DNA from: BS750m-G62 sp046483505 | Lineage (GTDB): Bacteria > Planctomycetota > Phycisphaerae > FEN-1346 | Reading direction: 5' to 3' | Length of the DNA stretch: 12,099 nucleotides | Assembly: GCA_046483505.1 (NCBI GenBank) | Contig: JAWODB010000247.1 | Location: 1-12,099 of the forward strand | In this document: one piece after another, positions 1 through 6,032 of the stretch | How the letters are laid out: each line of letters begins with the position of its first letter | Numbering within the stretch: the stretch's first letter is position 1 | Translations under genes and position numbers: made by a program | Notes under the pieces: generated by a model | Databases searched by the model: none | What the model was told of the DNA's origin: nothing | Seen by the model: the letters and a program-made list of their open reading frames with translations, nothing else

Positions 1-212
1 GAATGGGCCGCCCGGCCGAGGAGGAAGGCCGGCGAGTCCTTGTCTTCAATCAGCCCCAGCGCCTTTTTGCGGTGCAGCCACGGGCACTTCATGAAATCCA
101 GCAACTGGTGGCTCGACAGGTACTCGCCGGCCCGGCCGTGGTACGCGTCGTCGGTCTCGGCGATGAGGATGCTGAGGTCGATGATGAAACCTTCGGGCCG
201 GCTCTGCGGCAT
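1..212 (-). CDS. PD-(D/E)XK nuclease-like protein, N-terminal fragment (runs off window)
   Basis: A leftward open frame starts at an ATG at 212 and continues past the left edge; about 70 residues are visible. The start is preceded by a GGGAG ribosome-binding site seven bases upstream. The visible protein has an 'EYLSSHQLLDFMKCPWLH' stretch (residues about 30-47) followed by a 'FLLGRAAH' end near residue 70. The pattern of Y-x-S-x-S-x-L followed by a G-R-A-x-H segment is known from RecE/phage-type exonucleases and DUF3799-like nucleases of the PD-(D/E)XK superfamily; the His lies in the first active-site motif. The catalytic D/E-x-K residues would lie outside the window, so activity cannot be judged. 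The gene is divergent from the sigma-like gene and shares its control region, suggesting it is cargo of the same element, possibly in recombination or DNA processing. Family assignment is moderately sure. Confidence 0.6.
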   Translation of the reverse strand, partial: MPQSRPEGFIIDLSILIAETDDAYHGRAGEYLSSHQLLDFMKCPWLHRKKALGLIEDKDSPAFLLGRAAH

Positions 213-302
213 GCGTGTCTCCCTTCCCCGTGGCCGGGCGAATGTGCTCGCCCTCCATAGGGTTATTTGCCGCTCGGCCCAAATTTCCGCACTCAAACCC
301 GG

Positions 303-400
303 ATGACCCCCAAACACATATGCGCGATTGGGGGTCACATCTTTGACCCCATATCGCACACAGGTTCCCGCGCACCTGTGTTTGGGGCACACATGTTTGA
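303..400. promoter_or_regulatory. Nested inverted repeats in the divergent control region (operator-like)
   Basis: Three perfect inverted repeats sit in about 80 bases between the divergent nuclease and sigma-like genes. TGACCCCCAA (304-313) pairs with TTGGGGGTCA (328-337); GGGGTCA (331-337) pairs with TGACCCC (344-350); ACACAGGT (358-365) pairs with ACCTGTGT (374-381). The first two share an arm and so are mutually exclusive as hairpins. A near-direct repeat, GGGGTCACATCTTTGA (331-346) and GGGGCACACATGTTTGA (384-400), spans the cluster. This looks like protein-binding sites or alternative hairpins controlling the operon. No convincing -35/-10 pair could be identified. Confidence 0.6.
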
Positions 401-494
401 GCCTAGAGACGTGCTACCTAAACGTCTGGCAGACTTCGTGCGTGACGCCGGGGAGGTCCCGGCGACCCGGGATTCGCGCATGAAAGGACTGCCG

Positions 495-1001
495 ATGGAC
501 GACGCAATGCCGAAGTACGACGGGGTTCTGGAGCCGTGGAAAGTGGACCTGATCATCGCCCGTGCCAAGTGCATGGGGTTCCGCAAGGACGAACTGCCTG
601 ACCTCATGCAGGATCTGGCCTTGATTCTGAGCCGGTTCGAGTACGACCCGGACAGAGCCGACGGGGCCAAGGAGGGCACTGCGGTGCAAGCCGTGGTCGA
701 CAACCACCTGCTGTTCGCCCGGCGCACGGCCGAGCGTTACCAAGCCGCCGTGGAGGCCGCTGCCCCCCGGTCCGAGCCGATGTGCGACGCGGAGGACGAC
801 GAACTCGCGTTCGACGTCCAAGAGGTCCTGGAGACATTGCCCGAACAGGAGCGCCTCATCTGCCTCGGGTTGGCGGAGGGCCGTTCCAAAGATGAGCTCG
901 CTGCGCAACTCGGCTGTTCGTGGCACACTGTCCACAAGGCCGTTCGGCGCATGGCGTCGCACTTTCGGGAGCTGGGGCTTGAAGGGTGGCTGGACCGATG
1001 A
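495..1001 (+). CDS. Sigma-70-like RNA polymerase sigma factor / regulator
   Basis: The frame encodes 168 residues from the ATG at 495, chosen because AGGA (485-488) lies six bases before it; in-frame ATGs at 480 and 393 are possible alternatives. Residues about 16-85 resemble a sigma region 2 helical segment ('DELPDLMQDLALIL', 'VDNHLLFARR'). Residues about 105-160 look like a region 4 helix-turn-helix ('LETLPEQERLICLGL' then 'SKDELAAQLGCSWHTVHKAV'). The protein would bind core RNA polymerase or promoter DNA in the cytoplasm. It is the first gene of a three-gene operon; its TGA overlaps the next ATG. The obvious inference is that it controls expression of the recombinase or of the element's own promoters. 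It is shorter than housekeeping sigma factors and no clear region 1 or 3 is present. Whether it is a true sigma factor or a sigma-like DNA-binding protein cannot be decided from the sequence. Confidence 0.7.
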   Translation: MDDAMPKYDGVLEPWKVDLIIARAKCMGFRKDELPDLMQDLALILSRFEYDPDRADGAKEGTAVQAVVDNHLLFARRTAERYQAAVEAAAPRSEPMCDAEDDELAFDVQEVLETLPEQERLICLGLAEGRSKDELAAQLGCSWHTVHKAVRRMASHFRELGLEGWLDR

Positions 1002-1288
1002 GCGCGACCACTCAACGCCGTATCAAGACGCCGCGTGCGCGCAGAAAAGGGCCGGAATCGACTGGATTCCGGGCCCCGGGTGAGCAACCTGTCACTGACG
1101 GGGCGGCCAACGAACGGCCGCTGGCGACCGCCTGGATTACGGATGAACTGCTTGAGGAGACCATCGACGTCTGGTCCGAGGCGTACGGCCGCCCCATTAC
1201 CGAGGAAGAGGCGGTGGAGATTCTGGTGAACGTCAGGCGGCTGGGGCAGGTGTTGCTCAAAGCCAGAAAGGAGATGGACAAGAAATGA
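998..1288 (+). CDS. Small protein of unknown function between sigma-like and recombinase genes
   Basis: The frame encodes 96 residues from the ATG at 998, which overlaps the upstream stop as ATGA; AAGGG at 982-986 could serve as ribosome-binding site. Its own stop again overlaps the recombinase start as ATGA. A GTG at 986 is a less likely alternative start. The first 40 residues are rich in Arg, Thr and Pro and look disordered. Residues about 45-92 are predicted helical, with many acidic residues ('ITDELLEETIDVWSEAYG', 'ITEEEAVEILVNVRRLGQVL'). No enzyme motif is visible and I do not recognise the family. Translational coupling on both sides suggests that it is made in step with the recombinase. 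A role as an accessory or directionality factor would be speculation. Confidence 0.65.
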   Translation: MSATTQRRIKTPRARRKGPESTGFRAPGEQPVTDGAANERPLATAWITDELLEETIDVWSEAYGRPITEEEAVEILVNVRRLGQVLLKARKEMDKK

Positions 1289-2784
1289 ACGTCGTAGCGT
1301 GGGCTAGAGTGTCATCGCGCGAGCAGCGGGAAGGTTACAGCATCGACGCCCAGATGCGGGCGATGCGCGAGAAGGCGACGAAGTGCGGGTGGACCATCGT
1401 CCGCGAGTTCGTGGTGGCCGAGTCCGCCAAGCGCGGCGCCGACCGTGCGGCCTTCAATGAGATGCTCAAGTGGGTCAAGGCCAATGCGCGCCGTACGGGC
1501 TTGGACGCTATCCTCAGCCACAAGCTGGACCGCATCTGCCGCAACATGCGCGATGCGGTCCGGCTCCAGGCGCTGGAGGACGAGTGCGGCGTGCAACTGG
1601 CCTTTGTGGATAACCAGTTCGGCACGGGCGCCGCCGGCGCCCTGTCGTTCAACGTCATGGCGGCCGTCGCCCAGTATTACAGCGACAACCTGCGGGCCGA
1701 AGTCCTCAAGGGTATGGATGAGAAGGTCCGCCAGGGCTGGCCCACGGGCCTGGCGCCGTACGGCTACATGAACGTCGAGAACCGCCACGAGCCGGTCGTG
1801 CCGCACCCCGAGAAGTCCAAGGCTGTGGTCCGCCTCTTCGAGCTCTACGCCACCGGAAACTATACCTTCAGGACCTTGGCGGACGCTCTGCAAGGGGAAG
1901 GGCACGTCTACCGGCCGAGCCAACCGCGGTTCACGCCGACGACCATCAGTTACATCCTGAACAACCGGTTCTACATCGGGGAGCTGCACCGCAACGGCAA
2001 GGTCTACCAGGGCAAGTACCGCCTCCTGATCGAGCGTTCTTGCTTCGAGGCCTGCCAGGACATCCTGCAGGGCAAGAGCCGCCGGACCGGCACCCCCGAG
2101 ATCATGCTCTCCGGGGGCATTCTGAGGTGTGCCTGCTGCGGGTATGCCATGACGGGCGAGCAGATACGCCGCAAACTACGGGACGGCAGCCGCAACACCC
2201 ACGTGTACTACCGGTGTGCCAACAACCACCCGCCCGAGGACCATCCCCGCGTCCGCTGGCGCGAGGCCGACGTCGAGGCCGCCATCCTGCGCGAGTTCGA
2301 GGCGATGAGGATGCCAACGCCCGAGGCGGCTCAGTGGTTGCGCGACCGCCTGGCGACCGCCAGCGAGGACGCGGCGGCTATTGCGGACCAGCGCCGCAAG
2401 CGGCTGGCGAAGCGGAAGACGGAACTGGCCAACATGCTGGACCGGCTGTTGAACGGTTACCTGGGTGGAGCCATCGACGAGGCGGCCTTCACGGCCAAGT
2501 CGGCGGAGTTGAAGGCCCAGCAGGAAGAGGTGGAGAAGCAGTTGGACGAGGCGGGTCTCGACGACCCGTTGCTGGGAGAGCGGGCCCTGGGGCTCTTTGA
2601 TTTCAGCCAGCATCTGGTGGATATCTGGCACGGTTCAAACTGGCGGTATCGTCGCGAGGTTCTGGAGTGCGTCAGTTTGAACCGTACCTTGAGCGACGTA
2701 AGTCTAGTCCTGACAAAGAGAAAGCCGTTCGACGTTCTCGCCGAACGGCTCTCTTCGCGGTCTGGTCGGGGCGACTGGATTTGA
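1285..2784 (+). CDS. Large serine recombinase (site-specific integrase)
   Basis: The 499-residue protein has the three-part architecture of large serine recombinases, which cut and rejoin DNA at attachment sites through a 5'-phosphoserine link. The N-terminal resolvase domain (about 1-145) has the catalytic Ser10 in 'RVSSREQ' and the 'KLDRICRN' motif. A Recombinase domain follows (about 165-260, 'GLAPYGYM', 'NRFYIGELHRNGK'). A zinc-ribbon-like segment follows with Cys282, Cys285 and Cys311; the expected fourth Cys seems replaced by a His (315 or 320). A charged coiled-coil region spans about 345-430. The start overlaps the previous stop as ATGA, with AAAGGAG at 1267-1273. The last seven codons and the stop lie inside the tRNA-Pro gene on the other strand, so the C-terminus is encoded by the presumed attachment site. 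The length is normal for the family and no frameshift is seen. Confidence 0.93.
   Translation: MNVVAWARVSSREQREGYSIDAQMRAMREKATKCGWTIVREFVVAESAKRGADRAAFNEMLKWVKANARRTGLDAILSHKLDRICRNMRDAVRLQALEDECGVQLAFVDNQFGTGAAGALSFNVMAAVAQYYSDNLRAEVLKGMDEKVRQGWPTGLAPYGYMNVENRHEPVVPHPEKSKAVVRLFELYATGNYTFRTLADALQGEGHVYRPSQPRFTPTTISYILNNRFYIGELHRNGKVYQGKYRLLIERSCFEACQDILQGKSRRTGTPEIMLSGGILRCACCGYAMTGEQIRRKLRDGSRNTHVYYRCANNHPPEDHPRVRWREADVEAAILREFEAMRMPTPEAAQWLRDRLATASEDAAAIADQRRKRLAKRKTELANMLDRLLNGYLGGAIDEAAFTAKSAELKAQQEEVEKQLDEAGLDDPLLGERALGLFDFSQHLVDIWHGSNWRYRREVLECVSLNRTLSDVSLVLTKRKPFDVLAERLSSRSGRGDWI
2715..2749 (-). terminator. Rho-independent-like terminator downstream of tRNA-Pro
   Basis: Read on the minus strand just past the tRNA-Pro 3' end, GCCGTTCG and CGAACGGC form a perfect 8-bp stem with a 10-base loop, followed by TTTCTCTTTG. 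The stem can be extended by AGAGA/TCTCT pairing after a two-base bulge. It lies inside the recombinase coding sequence, so it is also translated on the plus strand. The T-tract is interrupted, so it may be weaker than a classic terminator. Confidence 0.6.
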
Positions 2785-2839
2785 ACCAGCGACCTCTTGA
2801 CCCCCAGTCAAGCGCGCTTCCAGGCTGCGCCACGCCCCG
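2763..2839 (-). tRNA. tRNA-Pro(GGG), CCA end encoded
   Basis: The minus strand folds as a complete tRNA of 77 bases including the encoded CCA (2765-2763). The acceptor stem is CGGGGCG with CGCCCCG. The D-arm has GGCGCAGCCTGG-type bases and the T-arm has GGTTCAAATCC. The anticodon stem CTTGA/TCAAG encloses a seven-base loop CTGGGGG, which gives anticodon GGG (2805-2803) and identity proline. The 3' end carries the overlapping end of the recombinase gene on the opposite strand, so the tRNA remains intact after insertion. Confidence 0.97.
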
Positions 2840-3246
2840 AATACGGTGTTGTCGGGCCAAAGCCCTCTCGTCGGGGCCGGAGGCGGCGTGAGTGTCGCCG
2901 TCCGGCATCTCCGACCCGGCCGCGGGCCCGTTGCTCGTCATGGGGGTCACGCACGCGCGACCCCCTTGGAGTCCCATCCCGAGCCTTCTCGCTCCCGGCG
3001 CTTCCAGCCGCACGCCGGGGGCTTCCGAGTCCTCCCCATTATGCGCCCCGGCGGCCGCCTGTCAAGCGCGTGTCGGTCGAGCCATTTGCGCTGTGGCCTC
3101 TTGGACGTGGAGGCGGGGCAGTCGGGGCGGGGTGGAGCGGGGGGTTCAGGGGGTGGAGGCGGTGGTAGGGAGGCGAGCGGAGACCGCGGCGCAGACTCAC
3201 ATCGCCCGGATGGCCGATGGGGAGCCGGGATGGGTGCCCGGCCGGG
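2840..3246. other. Gene-free GC-rich spacer
   Basis: I see no credible gene in this roughly 400-base stretch. Frames that cross it are long only because of high GC content and have no recognisable protein motifs or ribosome-binding sites. It contains one perfect stem, GGGGGTC (2942-2948) with GACCCCC (2959-2965) around a 10-base loop, without a T-tract on either strand. A G-rich segment lies at about 3106-3170. The stretch should contain the promoter of the leftward tRNA-Pro gene, but I could not place convincing -35 and -10 boxes. Confidence 0.5.
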
Positions 3247-3549
3247 CTAGGCGGCCCCGACCAGGCCCTTCAGCAGGTCGAACCCGCACGCCTGGCGCAG
3301 CGAGGCGTTCCGCGCCAGTTCCCGGCGGAGGCTCTCCACGCTCGGATGCTCCTGCACCACCCCCGCCAGCAGCGAGTTCCACACCGGACGCCCCGGGTAA
3401 TCGTCCCGGCCCCGGCCGCGGGCGCGTTCCAGCAGACGCATCAACGGCTCGTCCGGCATCGCCTTCAGCACCAGACGCAGCCGGTGCAGGTCGTCCAGGG
3501 TCTCCAGATTTTTCCAGGAAAACAGCGGCTTCTGTGGTAGGATGGCCAT
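3247..3549 (-). CDS. Truncated transposase: DUF772/InsH-type N-terminal domain only
   Basis: A 100-residue leftward frame starts at the ATG at 3549 behind an excellent AGGAGG (3558-3563, eight-base spacing). The sequence matches the N-terminal domain of IS5/IS1182-type transposases: 'LRLVLKAMPDEPLMRLLERA', then 'RPVWNSLLAGVVQEHPSVE' and 'LRRELARNASLRQACGF'. Full proteins of this kind are several hundred residues long and continue into a DDE catalytic domain. Here a TAG follows 'GFDLLKGLVGAA', and no catalytic part is found downstream in any leftward frame. No terminal inverted repeats were identified. It is most likely a decaying insertion-sequence remnant. The intact frame and strong ribosome-binding site leave open a small expressed protein, for example one acting on related transposases. 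Confidence 0.65.
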   Translation of the reverse strand: MAILPQKPLFSWKNLETLDDLHRLRLVLKAMPDEPLMRLLERARGRGRDDYPGRPVWNSLLAGVVQEHPSVESLRRELARNASLRQACGFDLLKGLVGAA

Positions 3550-4060
3550 CGGCGATTCCTCCTGGGGGATGGATATTTGTTGCCGCAAACATCTTATCAC
3601 CCAGGCCCGGGATCGCCACTTTTTTCGTGGGGCCAATTCCCCGGCCCGCCGGCCCCCATCCCCCTCCCTGCGCCCTGAGGCCCGATCCGATGGGGGCAAC
3701 ACAAATTACCGCCGCCGCCAACCTGCCTCAGGACAACGTCTTACCGACAACGCAAATGCCTCCTGTACGGCGAGGGACGGAGGCGAGAGCGGAAATCGAA
3801 GATGCGAAATCGGAAATGCGCGAGGTCGCGCATCAACCGGCGCATGCGTGCCGGCGGATGCCTCCCATGTCATCCCGAGCGAGGCGCAGCCGAGCCGAGG
3901 GATCTCGCCGCGGTCGTTGTGCCGTTTCCGGTAGACGTTCGAGGCGAGATCTCTCCGCTCGCCGCCGACCTCGCTTGCGCAAGGTCGCCGCCTCGGTCGA
4001 GATGACAATCGAGGGCCTCGGCGTGCAGAGGCAAGCAATCCGTGACACCCGGCGCATCGC
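3550..4060. other. Gene-free intergenic region with repeats
   Basis: About 510 bases lie between the transposase remnant and the TatD fusion gene and hold no credible gene. The right half is occupied by the 140-bp inverted-repeat element at 3868-4007. Just before it is an imperfect tandem duplication of 14 bases (3792-3805 and 3806-3819, 12 of 14 identical). The left part is upstream sequence of the remnant and contains a short AT-richer patch (about 3571-3600) that could hold its promoter; no clear boxes were found. Confidence 0.5.
3868..4007. repeat. Inverted-repeat element (TGTCATC...GATGACA), copy 1
   Basis: The element begins TGTCATCCCGAGCGAGGCG and ends CCTCGGTCGAGATGACA, which are imperfect inverted copies. 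Inner arms carry GATCTCGCC and GGCGAGATC. The right arm contains an extra segment of about 24 bases rich in TTGCGC/GCGCAA that is absent from the left. It resembles the short non-coding palindromes related to TGTCATCCTGAGCG...GGATCTC that are dispersed in several bacterial phyla. It codes for nothing. A second, clearer copy is at 6033-6134. Confidence 0.75.
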
Positions 4061-5455
4061 TCACCCCACCTCGTTGTACTCCCGCACGCGGAACGGGACG
4101 CCCAGGTCCTCCTCCGCCAGCCGCCGCACCGGCGCCACGTCCAGGCCGGGGACGGCCACGGCCGTGGCGCGGACCTCGGGAATCTTCCCCTTCGCGGCCC
4201 GGACAAAGTCGCACACGGTCTGGAACGCATTCGGAATCGTCGGCGCGCACAGCCGCGCGTACGTCGCGGCGTCGGCGGCGTTCAGGCTGACGCTGACCGT
4301 ATCCACGAGGCCCGCGAGGTCCTCCGCGATGTCGCGCCCGGCAATCGCCGACCCGTGGCCGTTCGTGTCGAGCCGCACGGGCAGGTCCCACCGGCGTTTG
4401 ACCTCACGGGCCACACGCTTCAGAACGTCGAGGCGCAGCGTCGGCTCGCCGAAGCCGCAGAAGACGACCTCGGTGTAGTTCTCGGGGCGGGCGGCCTCCA
4501 GGGCGGCGACGACCTCGTGGACCTCCGGCTCGCGGTCGAGGCGCAGGTCGTGGCCCTTGACCACGAGGTCGGCCGCCTCGTCGGCCCGGGGGCAGAAGGT
4601 GCACGCGCTCGTGCACCGGTTCGTCAGGTTGACGTAAAGGCTCCGGCGGATGGGGTAGACGACGGTGCGGTCGCCTTCGGCGAGCGGCAGGCCGAAGAGG
4701 CGGGAGGCGTTTCGCCGCGTGATCCGCCGCACGTCGTTCTCCGAGAGGCCCCGCCCCTCCGCCAGGCACCGGATGACGTGCACGACGAATGCCGGCTCGT
4801 TCGTCTGGCCCCGCATCGGCACGGGGGCGCAGTACGGGGCGTCGGTCTCGACGAGCAGGCGCTCCAGGGGCACGCGGCGGGCGGCCTCGCGGACGGTCTC
4901 GGACTTCGGGAACGTCGCGATACCGCTGAAGGAGACGTGGAACCCGCGGTCGAGCGCCTCGGCCGCGAACTCCGCCGTCCCCGTGAAACAGTGGAACACG
5001 CCGCGCGGCAGGGCCGGGGCGGCGTCGAGGACGGCCAGGGTGTCGGCGTCGGCCTCGCGGGAATGGATGACCAGGGGCAGGTTCCGCTCGGCCGCCATCC
5101 GCACCCCCGCCGCGAAGACCTCCCGCTGGGCCGGCCGCGGCGAATGCTCGTAATGGTAATCGAGGCCGAACTCGCCGAGGGCGACGACCTCCGGCCGCCC
5201 GGACACCTCCTCCAGCACGGGCCAGTCGACGGCCTTGATGCGCGCGGCCACGTGCGGATGGAAGCCGACGGCGGCATAGAGCATCGGCTCGCGGCGCGCC
5301 AGTTCCGCCACCCGCCCGATCTCGCCCGGCTCCGTGCCGACGGTGATGACGGCGTCGAGCGCTGCGGCGCGGGCGCGGTCCAAGACGGCCGCCAGGTCGC
5401 CGGCGAGGCGGGCGTCGGTCAGATGCGCGTGGCTGTCGATGGCGGGGAAAGGCAT
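4061..5455 (-). CDS. TatD-family metallohydrolase fused to radical SAM domain
   Basis: The 464-residue protein joins two domains. Residues about 1-258 are a TatD-type metal-dependent hydrolase/DNase with its metal ligands: His9 and His11 in 'IDSHAHL', Glu95 in 'ALGEFGLDYH', His131 in 'PLVIHSREAD', His155 in 'FHCFTG' and Asp205 in 'ETDAPY'. Residues about 265-464 are a radical SAM domain with the 4Fe-4S motif Cys281/Cys285/Cys288 in 'NRCTSACTFCPR' and 'GFGEPTLR' (335-342), which fits S-adenosylmethionine binding. The second part matches the known TatD-associated radical SAM family (TIGR04038), usually encoded beside tatD. The substrate of that family is unknown. I chose the ATG at 5455 because conserved TatD sequence begins there; an upstream ATG at 5482 lies within tandem repeats. 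A strong ribosome-binding site is lacking. It lies 103 bases downstream of the YraN-like gene on the same strand, possibly co-transcribed. Confidence 0.92.
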   Translation of the reverse strand: MPFPAIDSHAHLTDARLAGDLAAVLDRARAAALDAVITVGTEPGEIGRVAELARREPMLYAAVGFHPHVAARIKAVDWPVLEEVSGRPEVVALGEFGLDYHYEHSPRPAQREVFAAGVRMAAERNLPLVIHSREADADTLAVLDAAPALPRGVFHCFTGTAEFAAEALDRGFHVSFSGIATFPKSETVREAARRVPLERLLVETDAPYCAPVPMRGQTNEPAFVVHVIRCLAEGRGLSENDVRRITRRNASRLFGLPLAEGDRTVVYPIRRSLYVNLTNRCTSACTFCPRADEAADLVVKGHDLRLDREPEVHEVVAALEAARPENYTEVVFCGFGEPTLRLDVLKRVAREVKRRWDLPVRLDTNGHGSAIAGRDIAEDLAGLVDTVSVSLNAADAATYARLCAPTIPNAFQTVCDFVRAAKGKIPEVRATAVAVPGLDVAPVRRLAEEDLGVPFRVREYNEVG

Positions 5456-5461
5456 AAAGGC

Positions 5462-5493
5462 AGTCCAAAGTCCAAAGTCCAAAGTCCAAAGTC
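5462..5493. repeat. Heptanucleotide tandem repeat (AGTCCAA)n
   Basis: Four full copies of AGTCCAA plus a partial AGTC run without error, and a further degenerate copy lies at 5503-5515. The array is in the short gap between the YraN-like and TatD fusion genes and ends seven bases before the TatD fusion start codon, where the ribosome-binding site should be. Copy number in such arrays changes easily, so it may be variable between strains. Confidence 0.9.
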
Positions 5494-5532
5494 ACGACAG
5501 CGAGTCCAAAGTCAACGGCAGTCAAAAGGACC

Positions 5533-5553
5533 AATGACGAATGACCGATGACA
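5533..5553. repeat. Imperfect heptamer repeat (AATGACC-like), three copies
   Basis: AATGACG, AATGACC and GATGACA follow one another directly. It is a second heptameric family in the same intergenic gap as the AGTCCAA array and sits immediately beyond the stop of the YraN-like gene. Confidence 0.6.
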
Positions 5554-5558
5554 GCCGT

Positions 5559-6008
5559 TCAAAGCAGTTTACCCTGATGGTCGAACGCCCCCGGATAGTG
5601 CCGCACGTCCGGCCGGCCGCGGCCGTCGGCGGCGAAGCGGACGGCGATGACGTCGAACCGGACGGCCTCGCCCCGGGCACGCCGCCGGGCCAGGAACGTC
5701 TTGGCGGCCGAGGTGATGCGGCGGCGTTTCCGCTGGGTGACCGTCGCTTCGGGCTCGACGACGGCGTCCTCGTTCTTGCCGAGGCGGCGGCTGCGGACCT
5801 CGACGAAACAGACCGTGCCGCTGGCCTTCTCGCGGGCCACCAGGTCCACCTCGCCCTGCCGGTACGTGACGTTGCGGGCGAGGATGCGGTACCCGTGCCG
5901 CTTCAGATACCGTTCGGCGGCCCGTTCGCCGCGACGGCCGGTCCGCTGGCGGGCGGTCTCGGCGCCGTCGCCGGCGTCTCGCCGGAGGAAGTCGAACAGG
6001 CCGGCCAT
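5559..6008 (-). CDS. yraN: YraN-like UPF0102 family protein (nuclease fold)
   Basis: The frame encodes 149 residues from the ATG at 6008, with a GGGGGA stretch seven bases upstream as ribosome-binding site. The family core is well conserved: 'GRRGERAAERYLKRHGYRIL' (24-43), 'NVTYRQGEVDLVARE' (46-60) and 'VCFVEVRSRR' (66-75). Glu28, Asp55 and the Glu70-x-Arg72 pair match the predicted PD-(D/E)XK-like active site of UPF0102 proteins. Their precise role is not settled; a DNA or Holliday-junction-related nuclease function is predicted from the fold. The Arg-Arg-Lys-rich stretch at 92-97 also fits nucleic-acid contact. An upstream extension of the frame runs through the non-coding repeat at 6033-6134 and was rejected. 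It is probably the first gene of a two-gene leftward unit with the TatD fusion. Confidence 0.9.
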   Translation of the reverse strand: MAGLFDFLRRDAGDGAETARQRTGRRGERAAERYLKRHGYRILARNVTYRQGEVDLVAREKASGTVCFVEVRSRRLGKNEDAVVEPEATVTQRKRRRITSAAKTFLARRRARGEAVRFDVIAVRFAADGRGRPDVRHYPGAFDHQGKLL

Positions 6009-6032
6009 GGTGCGTCCCCCGCTACGCCGTGA

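Larger units (their letters stand above)
1..2784. mobile_element. Terminal portion of an integrated element next to tRNA-Pro
   Basis: The segment from the left window edge to the tRNA-Pro gene has the organisation of one end of an integrative element: a nuclease gene facing left, a repeat-rich control region, and a sigma-like/small protein/large serine recombinase operon. The recombinase gene abuts and overlaps the 3' end of the tRNA gene, where site-specific integration commonly leaves its junction. The other end and the matching direct repeat must lie left of the window, so the boundary is inferred and not seen. No conjugation or phage structural genes are visible, and the kind of element cannot be decided here. 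Confidence 0.55.

Noticed and set aside
414..962. Leftward 182-codon open frame opposite the sigma-like gene
   Set aside because: It has no ribosome-binding site or recognisable motif; the plus-strand frame has region 2 and region 4-like helices and coupling to the next gene.
2942..2965. GGGGGTC/GACCCCC stem as a terminator
   Set aside because: No T-tract follows on either strand and no gene ends nearby in the right direction.
2667..3013. Open frames on both strands over the tRNA-Pro gene with 'GRLDLNQRPLDPQSSALPG'-like and 'AQPGSALDWGSRGRWF'-like translations
   Set aside because: These are well-known spurious translations of tRNA genes in sense and antisense; the tRNA structure explains the sequence.
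2892..4478. Rightward 528-codon open frame
   Set aside because: It crosses the transposase remnant, a non-coding repeat and the end of the TatD fusion in antisense. It is low-complexity (Pro, Arg, Ala, Ser), and high GC content explains its openness.
4355..5551. Rightward 398-codon open frame
   Set aside because: It is the antisense shadow of the TatD-radical SAM gene, whose motifs are unmistakable, and it runs into the heptamer repeats.
5462..5553. CRISPR array
   Set aside because: The repeats are contiguous seven-base units without spacers; nothing resembling cas genes is present.
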